NCBI RefSeq assembly: GCF_001010285.1
Contig: NZ_CP011104.1
Coordinates: forward strand, 2,170,001 to 2,234,000
Length of the DNA: 64,000 bases
Reading direction: 5' to 3'
From: Photorhabdus thracensis
Lineage (GTDB): Bacteria; Pseudomonadota; Gammaproteobacteria; Enterobacterales; Enterobacteriaceae
Shown in pieces: positions 48,890 through 58,483 of this stretch; position 1 is the stretch's first letter, and each line of letters starts with the position of its first letter. The translations under genes were made by a program, and so were the position numbers. Under the pieces are notes generated by a model. The model saw only the letters and a list, made by a program, of their open reading frames with translations, was not told the DNA's origin and made no database searches.

Positions 48890-49905
48890 GTGAGTATCTT
48901 TATCCGGCGCAGAAAATATCCACTGTGCCATTATTAAAAGCGACAGATCTGAAAAAATATTATCCGATTAAAGGGGGACTCTTTTCACCTGCTAGAACGG
49001 TAAAAGCGTTGGATGGGGTCTCTTTCGAATTGGAAAAGGGAAAAACGTTGGCAGTTGTTGGTGAATCGGGGTGTGGTAAATCCACGCTGGGGCGATTGCT
49101 GACGATGATTGAAAAGCCAACCGACGGGGAGCTTTATTATCAGGGGCAAGATCTGCTGGTGCCCAATAAAGATTCTGAAAAGCTACGTCGTCAGAAAATC
49201 CAGATTGTGTTTCAGAATCCTTATGGTTCACTTAATCCGCGTAAGAAAGTTGGGCAGATCCTAGAGGAACCTCTGCGGATCAATACCAAGTTGAACGCAC
49301 AGGAACGTAAAGAGAAAGTGTTGCAGATGATGGAAAAAGTGGGGCTAAAAACCGAACACTACAGCCGTTATCCGCACATGTTCTCCGGTGGTCAACGCCA
49401 ACGGATTGCGATTGCTCGTGGCCTAATGTTGGACCCGGATGTGATGATTGCGGACGAACCGGTTTCTGCGTTGGATGTCTCGGTGCGGGCACAGGTGTTG
49501 AATCTGATGATGGACTTACAACAAGAGTTGGGGCTCTCTTATGTCTTTATTTCCCATGACTTGTCTGTGGTTGAACATATCGCTGATGAAGTGATGGTGA
49601 TGTACCTTGGTCGTTGTGTGGAAAAAGGCCGTAAGGAGATGATTTTCAGTCATCCACGTCACCCCTATACACAGGCGTTATTATCAGCAACGCCAAGGCT
49701 GAATCCTGAATTACGCCGTGAACGGATAAAATTGACCGGCGAATTACCAAGCCCAATGAATCCACCGCCCGGTTGTGCATTTGCCGCTCGTTGTCGCCGG
49801 GCACTTAGCATTTGTACTCAGTTTCAGCCAAAATTGAATCAATATGGTGATCAACTGATCGCTTGTTTTGCAGTTGATCAGGATGAAAATGTTACGGTGG
49901 AATAA
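48886..49905 (+). CDS. dppF: Dipeptide ABC ATPase DppF
   Basis: The 339-residue partner ATPase has Walker [10 protein letters not shown]-loop [15 protein letters not shown], signature FSGGQRQR, Walker [13 protein letters not shown], the H-loop SHD, and the C-terminal [10 protein letters not shown] cysteine segment. It starts inside the dppD stop (ATGA). Confidence 0.97.
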   Translation: MSEYLYPAQKISTVPLLKATDLKKYYPIKGGLFSPARTVKALDGVSFELEKGKTLAVVGESGCGKSTLGRLLTMIEKPTDGELYYQGQDLLVPNKDSEKLRRQKIQIVFQNPYGSLNPRKKVGQILEEPLRINTKLNAQERKEKVLQMMEKVGLKTEHYSRYPHMFSGGQRQRIAIARGLMLDPDVMIADEPVSALDVSVRAQVLNLMMDLQQELGLSYVFISHDLSVVEHIADEVMVMYLGRCVEKGRKEMIFSHPRHPYTQALLSATPRLNPELRRERIKLTGELPSPMNPPPGCAFAARCRRALSICTQFQPKLNQYGDQLIACFAVDQDENVTVE

Positions 49906-49936
49906 TTGGTTAGCAATTATTCAATAAAACATCTTT

Positions 49937-49963
49937 GGTGATAATGGGTTAGTCATTATCACC
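49937..49963 (+). terminator. Hairpin after dppF
   Basis: GGTGATAATG-GGTTAGT-CATTATCACC, a perfect 10-bp stem 32 bp after the dppF stop. The tail is only weakly T-rich. Confidence 0.6.
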
Positions 49964-50133
49964 ATTTAAATATTTACTTATATTTCTGATGGTCATTGAT
50001 TGCTGCCAAAGGCAATTATTTCAGAAAAATAACGACTTGGATAAGTGAAACGGGATCGCTAGCGATAAAATCAAGTATACTCAATTCCATTGATCACGTG
50101 TTATAACTGCGATATCCACAGGCATTGGTTTAA

Positions 50134-50847
50134 GTGAAAATGAAATTGCGCGTCAAACGTTCGTTAACCATTAAACAGATGGCCGCAGTGACCGGCGTCA
50201 CGCTGGTGACCATTGCTATTTTTATTACGATCCAATTGTGTCATTTTATACAGCAACGTAAAGATGATTATGTCAGCCAGCTTAATAATGCGGCAGTTCA
50301 GGTACAGGCACCGTTAACGGAAGCACTACTTAATTCCGATCTCAGTAAAGCAAAAGAGTTGCTGATAGGGCTGCGCACTGTCGGTATTTTAGGACGTGCG
50401 GATGTGGTGTTACCGGAGGATATCCGGGTGATACGATTGAGCTTTGCTACCCATCGCTCAATCCCCGAACTGGCTAAACGTGTTTTTGGGATACCTGTGG
50501 AAGTGAGTATTCCTCTTCATGTTTATGGTTCAGTATCGACAGATGCTAAACCGCTAGGGCATCTGATTTTGCAAGTGGATTCCAACCGAGTATATCGTTT
50601 TGTCATTAATACGTTGGCACTGATGCTGACAACTTATTTATTACTGGCCCTTATCCTTACGGTGTCGATAAGCTGGTGTATCAACCGGATTGTTGTGCAC
50701 CCATTACGAGACATTGCGCGGGATCTTAATAACGATCAACCATCAGAGCCAATGGCTTGCCCTAAATACCATCAGGATGATGAACTGGGTATGCTGATCA
50801 GGGGATATAATCGTCAATTTAATAAGCATAAACCTCCGTCATCATGA
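50134..50847 (+). CDS. HmsP/YhjK-like protein reduced to its sensor half
   Basis: The 237-residue protein matches the N-terminal part of the biofilm regulator HmsP (E. coli YhjK/PdeK). It has SLTIKQMAAVTGVTLV with a first transmembrane helix, a periplasmic domain with GRADVVLP and VEVSIPL, a second helix (LLLALILTVSISWCIN) and a HAMP-like R..VHPLRDIARDLN...HQDDELGMLIRGYN. It then stops, where the homologue continues into GGDEF and EAL domains. No remnant of those follows before yhjJ. It cannot make or degrade c-di-GMP. The start is GTG 50134 or ATG 50140. Confidence 0.8.
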   Translation: MKMKLRVKRSLTIKQMAAVTGVTLVTIAIFITIQLCHFIQQRKDDYVSQLNNAAVQVQAPLTEALLNSDLSKAKELLIGLRTVGILGRADVVLPEDIRVIRLSFATHRSIPELAKRVFGIPVEVSIPLHVYGSVSTDAKPLGHLILQVDSNRVYRFVINTLALMLTTYLLLALILTVSISWCINRIVVHPLRDIARDLNNDQPSEPMACPKYHQDDELGMLIRGYNRQFNKHKPPSS

Positions 50848-51025
50848 AACCATTCATGGCGGTTTGAGGTCTAATCCTCAGTTATAATCCTGACAGGATT
50901 TCGCCTGCTAAAATTCAGGTTTTTGCTTTTTCTACCGTTATTATTGGTCGAAGGGAACATATTCTGTCATCAATGGTTAAACCTTCGAAGGCTAAAACCA
51001 AGGATAGACATTTATAGGGGTTCAC

Positions 51026-52516
51026 ATGCAGGGTACGAAAATTCGTTATTTTATTGGTGGGATAATGCTGGCAGTTGCGGGCCAGACGCAGGCAGAAGCC
51101 TTGCAGCCTGACCCTGCCTGGAAACAAGGTAAATTGGAAAACGGTTTTAACTGGCAAATTTTGCAGACGCCACAACGTCCTAACGACAGAATACAGTTGC
51201 GCCTGGTCGTGAAAACAGGGTCACTGGCGGAGAAAACCCAACAAACGGGTTATACCTGGTTGATTCCGAAAGTCGTGCTTTTTAGTAGCAAAAGTTTATC
51301 TTCCACCAAATTAGAGCAGTTATGGAACAGTGCTATTGATCCAAAATACCCACTGCCTCCAGCTATTGTTTCATATGATTTCACACTCTATAGCTTGAGC
51401 TTGCCACATAATCGGCCTGAACTACTAAAAGACGCGTTGAACTGGTTGGCTGATGCAGCGGGCAAAGCGGTATTTACACCTGAGACTCTACAACATGCCA
51501 TGAAAATGGCTGATACATCCGTTGCAACCTATCCACCAGATATACAAGATCCCGTGTGGCGTAGACGTTTGAAAGGTTCAACGCTGTTAGGGCACGATCC
51601 GGCACAAAACGCGCCTCAACCTATTGATTTGGAGAAGCTTAAGCAGTTTTACCGGCAGTGGTATACCCCTGACATGATGACGTTATACGTTGCGGGACAT
51701 GTAGATAGCCGTACTCTGCCGGAAAATATCAATCTAGCGTTTTCATCATTGAAAGGTAAACGCCATACTCCGGCCACCATTGCCGCGTTGTCGCCAATGA
51801 AACCGGAGACCATAGGGATTATCAGCGATAAAAAGAAAGAAGATACTTTATCCTTGATTTGGGATCTCAATTGGCAGCCGATTAATGATTCGTATGTACT
51901 TAATCACTATTGGATTAGTGATATTACCCGCGAGGCACTTTATCGCTATCTGCAACTTGGGTTGGAAAGAAAAAATGATAAAGCGTTGAAATTGGGGCTG
52001 GATTGTAAAGTCCAGTATCATCGTGCGAGTTGTGCCCTGAATCTCAACACGGCAGCCGGTAATTTAAAACCTGCAATGGAGTATCTGGCGGCTGAATTGG
52101 CCACACTACGCGATAAAGGATTGCCGAAGGGACAATTTGATGAGCTATATGCGCAAAAACAAGCACAACTCGGCCAGTTGTTTGCCATGTATGGTCATAC
52201 CAGTACGGATATTCTGATTAATCAGCGTCTTTTGTCCCAACAGAGCAATGTGGTGGATATCGCCCCTGAGCAGTATCAGCGTTTGAGGCAAGCATTTTTA
52301 GCTTCCTTGACCCCTGAAATGCTTAATCGTGAGTTGAAGCAGATCCTTTCACAAGAGGTTGCATTTATTCTGATCCAACCGGAAGGGGAAGCGGAGATAG
52401 ATGTCGACCAGTTAAGAAACAGCTTTAATCAGATTATGCCGCTGACACCACATAAGGATAAGGTTGATATTCCGGCACAACCACCGATATCTAAGCCTGA
52501 GGCAAAAGCTTCTTAG
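51026..52516 (+). CDS. yhjJ: YhjJ, M16-family peptidase-like protein
   Basis: The 496-residue protein (E. coli YhjJ 498) has a signal peptide ending near TQAEA, so it is periplasmic. The M16 fold is recognisable from ENGFNWQILQTPQRPNDRIQLRLVVKTGSL and the later FYRQWYTPDMMTLYVAGHV. The zinc-binding HxxEH motif is missing (YTWLIPK in its place), as in YhjJ generally, so it is probably not a peptidase. ATG 51026 follows TAGGGGTTCAC. Confidence 0.92.
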   Translation: MQGTKIRYFIGGIMLAVAGQTQAEALQPDPAWKQGKLENGFNWQILQTPQRPNDRIQLRLVVKTGSLAEKTQQTGYTWLIPKVVLFSSKSLSSTKLEQLWNSAIDPKYPLPPAIVSYDFTLYSLSLPHNRPELLKDALNWLADAAGKAVFTPETLQHAMKMADTSVATYPPDIQDPVWRRRLKGSTLLGHDPAQNAPQPIDLEKLKQFYRQWYTPDMMTLYVAGHVDSRTLPENINLAFSSLKGKRHTPATIAALSPMKPETIGIISDKKKEDTLSLIWDLNWQPINDSYVLNHYWISDITREALYRYLQLGLERKNDKALKLGLDCKVQYHRASCALNLNTAAGNLKPAMEYLAAELATLRDKGLPKGQFDELYAQKQAQLGQLFAMYGHTSTDILINQRLLSQQSNVVDIAPEQYQRLRQAFLASLTPEMLNRELKQILSQEVAFILIQPEGEAEIDVDQLRNSFNQIMPLTPHKDKVDIPAQPPISKPEAKAS

Positions 52517-52524
52517 GCAACAAA

Positions 52525-52546
52525 AAGGGCGGACAATACCGCCCTT
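52525..52546. terminator. Bidirectional hairpin between yhjJ and tautomerase gene
   Basis: AAGGGCGG-ACAATA-CCGCCCTT lies between two convergent stops. Confidence 0.7.
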
Positions 52547-52558
52547 CATCATTGGAGG

Positions 52559-52765
52559 CTACTTTTTAGCCTCAGCTCTAAGTTCAGTCACATTCTTACC
52601 GCCGATTCCCCAATTATCAGTATCGACTTCATCAATAATGACAAAAGTTGTCGCCGGATTTTTTCCCAATACATCGGCCAGTAACTGAGTAGCACCTTCA
52701 ATTAATTGCTTCTTTTGTTCTGCTGTAGCACCTTCACGGGTAATTCTGATATTAACAAACGGCAT
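52559..52765 (-). CDS. 4-oxalocrotonate tautomerase-family protein
   Basis: This 68-residue enzyme-like protein begins MPFVNIRITREGATAEQK. After removal of Met, Pro1 would be the catalytic base that defines the family. Arg in NIRITREG and VIIDEVDTDNWGIGG agree with the 4-OT/YwhB pattern. ATG 52765 with AAGGAG upstream is used because it places Pro at position 1. Substrate unknown. Confidence 0.88.
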   Translation of the reverse strand: MPFVNIRITREGATAEQKKQLIEGATQLLADVLGKNPATTFVIIDEVDTDNWGIGGKNVTELRAEAKK

Positions 52766-52820
52766 AAACAGCTCCTTATTCATCGGGTTATTATTAGCAG
52801 ATCGCTCTGCCTGGGCACAT

Positions 52821-53813
52821 TTATTCGGTATTTTTATGATTATTATCCGCGGTGGCTATCCAGGCAGCGCAGAATAGCGTTAAGCGGGCAAAGAGGTAGA
52901 AAAATGTCATCAGGCCGATAACAGAACCAAATGCGGCACCAGAGGGAGAATTGGCGAGGCGTGGTAACGTCATGGTCATAATATATTTGATCACTTCAAA
53001 GCCTATCGCGGCCATCAATGTTCCTTTCAATAGCGCTTTACGTTCTGGCTGGTGGCGTGGTAACACCCAGAATAGCCATAGGAAAAGCAGATAGTTGGCT
53101 GAAATAGAGATGGCTAATCCAATCAGGACCCAGGATGGACGTAGCCATTCAATGCCATCTAACCCTAACATCTTAACAATAGTTGCTTGGGCGGAGCCTG
53201 CGATAGAGGTCAGTGATAGCGTGATCACCAGCGCTAATAATAGCCCAATCAGAGAAATAGCATCACGAAAATATTTAAAATAGATTTTCTCATTATCTTC
53301 TTGATTTCGCACCCAGACAGGATGGAATTGTGCAAGAATGGCCTGACGTAAATTACTGACCCAATTCACACCGGAATACAGCGCAATTGCCAAACCGGTT
53401 AATCCCACGGTAGTACGTTGTTTAATTGCCGTATTGACACTATTTTTCAGCGTGTTGGCAAGAGTCGGATCACTAATACTGTTGGCGATACCATTAATCA
53501 GTTTTGCCAGCAAATCAGGATTAGAGGCCAGAATAAAACCCGCAATGGCGAAAGAGAGCATCAGGATTGGAATAAGTGATAAGAAGGAAAAATACGTTAT
53601 TGCCGCGCCAAACTGATTACCCATCCGATCATTAAAACGCAGCGTTGCACGGATAAAGTGAGCGATAATAGGAATATTGCGGATATAATTTCCTGCTCTG
53701 ACCGTCAGGGAAATCGCTTTTTTACCGTGATGAATTCCCTTTTCCAAAGGCGTTTTGGATAACCTTTTCGGCTGATGTTGGGTTGTTTCCTGTTTTTCTA
53801 TATCCTTTGGCAT
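52821..53813 (-). CDS. yhjD: YhjD, YihY/BrkB-family membrane protein
   Basis: The 330-residue inner-membrane protein is very like E. coli YhjD. It has AHFIRATLRFNDRMGNQFGAAITYFSFLS, SDPTLANTLKNSVNTAIKQRTTVGL, and FGSVIGLMTFFYLFARLTLFCAAWIATA, with about six helices. In E. coli YhjD has been linked to lipopolysaccharide precursor transport. ATG 53813 (MPKDIEK) is chosen; an upstream in-frame start at 53828 exists. Confidence 0.93.
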   Translation of the reverse strand: MPKDIEKQETTQHQPKRLSKTPLEKGIHHGKKAISLTVRAGNYIRNIPIIAHFIRATLRFNDRMGNQFGAAITYFSFLSLIPILMLSFAIAGFILASNPDLLAKLINGIANSISDPTLANTLKNSVNTAIKQRTTVGLTGLAIALYSGVNWVSNLRQAILAQFHPVWVRNQEDNEKIYFKYFRDAISLIGLLLALVITLSLTSIAGSAQATIVKMLGLDGIEWLRPSWVLIGLAISISANYLLFLWLFWVLPRHQPERKALLKGTLMAAIGFEVIKYIMTMTLPRLANSPSGAAFGSVIGLMTFFYLFARLTLFCAAWIATADNNHKNTE

Positions 53814-54009
53814 GAATAGCCTCAACAATTACCTTGAATAAACATGAGTGATTTCATAATGCCACGTTAAGATGATTATTAACAATTCATCATACATAGA
53901 TACTTAATTCCTGTTTTGGGTGTCATTGCCGCCAATAGGACCAAAGAAAATCACCCATGTTCGAAAATCTCTGCTGAACGACTCAAAGCGATGATATTGG
54001 GTCAATTAT

Positions 54010-54210
54010 ATGAGTCTTTTTATTCCTGAATGGGGTGCGGAATGTCGGTTCAAAGACATGAGTGCGCTTTTTCCGGGTCTACGGATGGGGCGGTACGAAC
54101 ATCATTACGTCTTCTGTCTACCGCGTGAGGGAGCGCCTGCTCTGATCGTGGCTATTTTCCATGAACGCATGGACCTGATGACACGACTGTTGGGTCTACC
54201 CCCATCTGGG
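54010..54210 (+). pseudogene. ParE/RelE toxin remnant
   Basis: The frame carries LFPGLRMGRYEHHYVF and ALIVAIFHERMDLMTRL, the C-terminal strands of ParE-type toxins (GxYxxxY..., IxHxRMD). The N-terminal half is missing. The frame then runs into transposase sequence. Confidence 0.5.
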
Positions 54211-55161
54211 CTAAAGGTATCTTCACCAAAAAACAACGTCTTTCACAACGACCCCTTACCGAATGCCTGACGGCAACATTACCAAAGCGACTACGCCCGT
54301 ATCTGTTAATATTTGACACAGAGGGCAACCCGGTTCATCTGTACGCCGACCGCTATGAGTTCTGGCTGTACCGCCAGATAAGAAAACGGTTTCAGTCAGG
54401 CGAATTTTATCTTGATGACAGCCTGCAACACCGGCATCTTTCCGATGAACTGGTTTCGAATGAAGAAAAGCGTGATGTTCTGGCACAAATGAGTATTCCC
54501 TTCCTGCAACAACCCCTTGATGTTTTGCTGGATACGCTGTCATCCGAGTTACATCAACAATGGCGGGTTTTCAACCGCGAACTGAAACAAGGCCAACTTA
54601 AGCATCTGGAGTACGACAGGGACACGCAGAAATTACATTGGCGCAGGCCAAAGGCAGATAATCGGAAACCCCAGGAACAAACATTTTATTCCCAATTGCC
54701 GTTCTGCGATATTGCCGATGTGCTCCGTTTCGTTAATAAGCAGTGCCATTTTCTGTCAGCGTTGAAACCGTTACAGCCGCGCTTGACTGTATCAGTAATG
54801 CGATTGCGACACTGCCGATCTTCCCGCATTATTCGTTTGATCTTGACGTCCTGTACGGTGCTGTCGATGGGCAGAAATTCGGTGTTGAGCATCCGACCGT
54901 GAAAGCCCGCTACTCGCGTAAATATTTTGGCCGGGGCAAGGGTGTGGTCGCCTATACACTGTTGTGTAACATAACTCAGCGATTTTATCTCGACTGCTGA
55001 GTAAACCGGGAGTGACTGACAACATCAAGGCACTGGCATTGATAACCCAAATGTCCCCCGTCGCCTGGCAGCATATTTTGCTGAACGGGCATTATACCTT
55101 CCAGAGTGGGGGTAAAATTATTGACCTTGATGCCCTCGTGGCGGGGTTGCATTTAGGATGA
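54205..55161 (+). pseudogene. Tn3-family transposase relic
   Basis: Transposase pieces occur in three frames. The first has WAKGIFTKKQRLSQRPLTE, LYRQIRKRFQSGEFYLDDS and FCDIADVLRFVNKQCHF. The second has FPHYSFDLDVLYGAVDGQKF and RKYFGRGKGVVAYTLLCN, with a catalytic Asp region. The last has VTDNIKALALITQMSPVAWQ and ends in LDALVAGLHLG. Frameshifts near 54790 and 54985 and internal deletions make it inactive. The full TnpA would be about three times longer. Confidence 0.75.
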
Positions 55162-55204
55162 CGGAATTTTCGGCGAAAAAAGAAAAAGATCAATAGACAC
55201 AAAA

Positions 55205-56157
55205 TTGATTGTGCTATTTCTCATGAAAATCATATCAGGGAAAAATAACCACGGATACTCTTATATTATTAATGAAATATGGGCTGAGTACATTCATGAA
55301 AAAATACCGTTACCTCAGCATAAGCCCGTCTCGGCTTCATCAATGTGCGAAGCCAGAATGAAATTACCTGATGATGCAATAAAAACCATAAACAAAAATA
55401 TCGTTTCTGTATGGGAAGATAATACCCATCCCGAAACATGGAAAGGACATCGACTGTTTGCTATAGATGGCTCAAAATGAATGCCGTATTCAGAGTACAG
55501 GAGGGAAACAGGAATAAGACTATTAGAGATTTTTCTGACAGTAATTCAGATGATCTTATTGTTAGTTATACGCCATCGGAAGCGGTAAAGTCAGATCTTA
55601 GAAAGAGAAACCTTCTTTCAGAATTCCCATGTTTAACGTTAAGACTAATAAAGCATATTGATCGAAATGGTGAATATATTCTTGCCACTACTCTTGTTGA
55701 ACGAGGATATTATGAAGTCGAAGCTTTTCATGATTTATATCACCATCGATGGAATATAGAAGAGTTATATAACTTGTCCAAGTCAATCCTTTGCATTGAG
55801 GATTTCCATTCACAGAGTGAGAAAGGCGTAAAACAAGAAATCCAGGCGCATATATTATTACTGAACCTGACAAGGATATCGGAAAATGATATTAATCACA
55901 GAGGCAACGATAGCGACTGCATTGATAGCAGAGAAAATAAACAGAAATTGAATTTCAAAAACGGTTTGTTTCTCGTAGTAAGACACTTGTCTTTGCTGAT
56001 TCAGGGGATAAAAAAACATTTAAAATCATTTTATTGTGCTCTTTCAGAGGGACTTGCCGGAATGACTCACCGGGTGAGTCCTGGGAGGCACTATCCACAA
56101 AAATCTATGCGTCCCAGAACCCGATGGAACTCTTTTGATGCCCCGGCAAGAGTTTAA
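55205..56157 (+). pseudogene. IS4-family transposase relic
   Basis: An N-terminal piece (SASSMCEARMKLPDD, ETWKGHRLFAIDGSK, with the first Asp) is followed after a frameshift and deletion near 55475 by the C-terminal half. That half has RLIKHIDRNGEYILATTLV and YHHRWNIEELYNLSKSILCI with the YREK-like region. An HxYPQKSMRPRTRW tail closes it. Inactive. Together with the preceding relics it marks the boundary of the cpm region. Confidence 0.75.
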
Positions 56158-56278
56158 CCGAATGCCATTGTCCGGCTTACAACCCCTTTCTCTTGTATTC
56201 ACAAGATCTATATAGTTATAATTTATCTTATTTATGTATGATAGAAAGGAATCTCATAATAATCTCAATAAATCAAAA

Positions 56279-56821
56279 CTAATAAAGAATTTCGACCTGC
56301 ACAGGTTCACTTATTATTTTAATAATTCCAGTACTAGTTTTTTCAAATTCGACTTGATAACTTTCATTATTAATTCCTGCTATAATGTTATCTAAATAAC
56401 TATATGCAAATCTTATTGATTTATTATTAGCCCAATCTGGCAATTGTTGTATGTAATAGTTAAAAACTATAAAACCTCTTTTTTTATCTACATAACTGAT
56501 ATTTAAAATCTCTTTCAACATCATTTTACCGTAACAGAAATCACCATTTATATTAAATTCTTTCTTTCCTAATTCAGAAAGAATCCATATCTTACTCTTT
56601 CCTTTCATGTTTGACTTAACTAATCCAGCATCAACAAGAGACTCCATTCTAGCATTGACCCATATGGAATTTTCATTGTTTAAAACTGGCCACTCAATTT
56701 CTCCTAAACACATATTTATTTTTTTATCAATCTCCTCTTGTACCTTATTTACATAAATATTATATTCTTCTGAATGGCAGAAAAAAGAAAAAAAACAGAA
56801 GATAAAAAAAATATTTTTCAT
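56279..56821 (-). CDS. cpmH: CpmH, secreted protein of unknown function
   Basis: The 180-residue last gene of the carbapenem operon has a short signal peptide (IFFIFCFFSFFCHS). The mature part (EEYNIYVNKVQEEIDKKIN, LVDAGLVKSNMKGKSKIWILSELGKKEF, YYIQQLPDWANNKS) shows no motif I recognise. It overlaps cpmG by ATGA, so it is translationally coupled. Pectobacterium carH occupies the same place. A periplasmic role beside the immunity proteins is inference. Confidence 0.8.
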   Translation of the reverse strand: MKNIFFIFCFFSFFCHSEEYNIYVNKVQEEIDKKINMCLGEIEWPVLNNENSIWVNARMESLVDAGLVKSNMKGKSKIWILSELGKKEFNINGDFCYGKMMLKEILNISYVDKKRGFIVFNYYIQQLPDWANNKSIRFAYSYLDNIIAGINNESYQVEFEKTSTGIIKIISEPVQVEILY

Positions 56822-57375
56822 AAATTACATCCCTCATGGAATTCTGAAATTGCATCATTAACACTTTTATATTTTCTTTTTGTTACAAATTTATCAAAAT
56901 AAGCCCAATAATAATCTGAAATACCAGCATCTGCATCATTATATGCCATTTTATATATGATAAATTCAATAGGGGATGATTCAAATATATCTCCTTTCTT
57001 TTGTTTTATTGAAAGGATAATATAATAGACTCCATTCTTTACTCTTAGTTCGTAATCTTGCACTTTTATTTCAGATGCAGATAATTTAAAATCAAACCAA
57101 GTAAAACCAGTATCATTTGGAAGAGGAATTATATTAAACTTCCCTTTAGCATTTTTTATAAAAAATGTTAAAGTATTGCTTGGATGTGATGTGTTATTTT
57201 CAAATTCAGCATAAAAAACCACATCTTTTATTCCATCAGAATTCAAATCTATAAAATTAGAACCGTTTTTTAGATTTACTTTTCTCCCATTACAAGAAAA
57301 TGCATTAAATGAAAAAATAAAAATAAAAATAAAAATAAAAATAAAAATAAAAATAAAAATATATTTAATTTTCAT
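56818..57375 (-). CDS. cpmG: CpmG, CarG-like carbapenem immunity protein
   Basis: The 185-residue periplasmic protein stands in the position of CarG, which protects carbapenem producers. The signal peptide is odd: after MKIKY come eight Ile-Phe pairs encoded by a hexanucleotide repeat, then SFNAFSC. The mature part (FIDLNSDGIKDVVFYAEFEN, NDTGFTWFDFKLS) resembles an FG-GAP/calcium-loop-like DLNSDGIKD turn. It overlaps cpmF by 11 bp and cpmH by 4 bp. Confidence 0.85.
   Translation of the reverse strand: MKIKYIFIFIFIFIFIFIFIFSFNAFSCNGRKVNLKNGSNFIDLNSDGIKDVVFYAEFENNTSHPSNTLTFFIKNAKGKFNIIPLPNDTGFTWFDFKLSASEIKVQDYELRVKNGVYYIILSIKQKKGDIFESSPIEFIIYKMAYNDADAGISDYYWAYFDKFVTKRKYKSVNDAISEFHEGCNL
57313..57360 (-). 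repeat. Hexanucleotide microsatellite in cpmG
   Basis: Eight perfect tandem AAAAAT units (48 bp on +) encode (Ile-Phe)8 in the CpmG signal core. Gain or loss of units keeps the frame but changes the length of the hydrophobic core. Confidence 0.95.
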
Positions 57376-58225
57376 TAAAATAATTCCTTACTAATCTGAA
57401 TCCAACATCTGGAAGAAAATAATTTGAGCTATGCATATCACAACCTGATAATGTTTTCGAATGAGAAAGATAGCTACCGCCACAAAAATAATACATCTTA
57501 ATTCCATTAAAATCGGAAATATGATAAACCCACTCAGAAACATTTCCACTCATATCATATAAGCCTAAATCGTTTGGAGATAAACTACCTACTACCTGCG
57601 TGCCAAATTTATTTATATTAAGCTCAGGATACCATGCTACTTTTTTTGGGTCATTACTCCCAGAATGATAATATCCATATCTTCCTAATCGCAATGCAGG
57701 CTTTCCACCTCTTGCCGCAACATGCCATTCATTTAATGTGGGCAAACGGTAACCATTAGCTTTTGTGTTTATAAAAATATCTTCTTTATTATTTTTTTTC
57801 TTAATAACCTCATTCCCCTTTTGCAAATAAACAGGACTGAGTTTTAATTTTTCACTTAATGCATTTGAAAAAACAATAGTATCTAACCATTCTATATTCG
57901 TCACAGGATGTCTTCCATCATCTTGTTCTGATGGAAGACAATTTTCATAAGATGCTCCATTACAACCATCATCAAATTCATAACCATTTAATATTGCCCA
58001 TTCATATACTTCTTTATATAATGAATAAGTTACTTCATTTTTCATTATATAAAATGAATCTAATTTAACATTAGAGTGATTCTCATAATCTTCAACACCA
58101 AATACATAACCAACATAGAAATCACCTCCTTCAACAAAGCTAAGTTTAATATCATTAAATGAGTATGAATTTCCAGACATAATTATACACAGAAACAAAA
58201 AGATACAATTAATATTATTTTTCAT
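57365..58225 (-). CDS. cpmF: CpmF, CarF-like immunity protein (FGE-sulfatase fold)
   Basis: The 286-residue protein has a signal peptide (CIFLFLCIIMSGNSYS) and then an FGE/SUMF1-type fold. Signatures are FYIMKNEVTYSLYKEV, HPVTNIEWLDTIVFSNALSEK, GYRLPTLNEWHVAARGG, GLYDMSGNVSEWVYH and DVGFRLVRNY. The cysteines that make formylglycine in true sulfatase-activating enzymes are not in their usual place, so the fold is probably reused. CarF and CarG together confer intrinsic carbapenem resistance in Pectobacterium; the same role is assigned here. Confidence 0.87.
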   Translation of the reverse strand: MKNNINCIFLFLCIIMSGNSYSFNDIKLSFVEGGDFYVGYVFGVEDYENHSNVKLDSFYIMKNEVTYSLYKEVYEWAILNGYEFDDGCNGASYENCLPSEQDDGRHPVTNIEWLDTIVFSNALSEKLKLSPVYLQKGNEVIKKKNNKEDIFINTKANGYRLPTLNEWHVAARGGKPALRLGRYGYYHSGSNDPKKVAWYPELNINKFGTQVVGSLSPNDLGLYDMSGNVSEWVYHISDFNGIKMYYFCGGSYLSHSKTLSGCDMHSSNYFLPDVGFRLVRNYFNEN

Positions 58226-58227
58226 TT

Positions 58228-58476
58228 CTATATCTCGATATTACTCATAGGATAAGAACAACATGTTAAAATATAACCGTCAGATATTTTATCTCTAGAT
58301 ATACCACCCGCGTGCTCTAAGTTAACCTCGCCAGAAATAAGTTTCACTTTACATTTACCACAATACCCAGAAGCACAATGATATTTTAATTTCACTCCAT
58401 TCTTATAAGCACATTTTAAAATAGTTTCATCCGATGAAATATTAAAAGTATCGTCATCTATTTTTAATTTAAACAT
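58228..58476 (-). CDS. cpmE: CpmE, 2Fe-2S ferredoxin
   Basis: This 82-residue plant-type ferredoxin has the cluster loop CASGYCGKCKVKLISGE and a fourth cysteine in YILTCCSYPMSN. In the carbapenem pathway CarE is thought to supply electrons to the pathway, probably with CarD. It sits 7 bp after cpmD and 2 bp before cpmF in the operon. Confidence 0.93.
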   Translation of the reverse strand: MFKLKIDDDTFNISSDETILKCAYKNGVKLKYHCASGYCGKCKVKLISGEVNLEHAGGISRDKISDGYILTCCSYPMSNIEI

Positions 58477-58483
58477 ACTATTA

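Noticed and set aside
51026-52516. YhjJ as a novel inactivated protease
   Set aside because: Loss of HxxEH is a general property of YhjJ, not special to this window.
57365-58225. A sulfatase-activating (formylglycine) enzyme
   Set aside because: The fold is right, but the protein is secreted, lies in the carF position of the cpm operon, has no sulfatase neighbour, and its cysteines do not fit.
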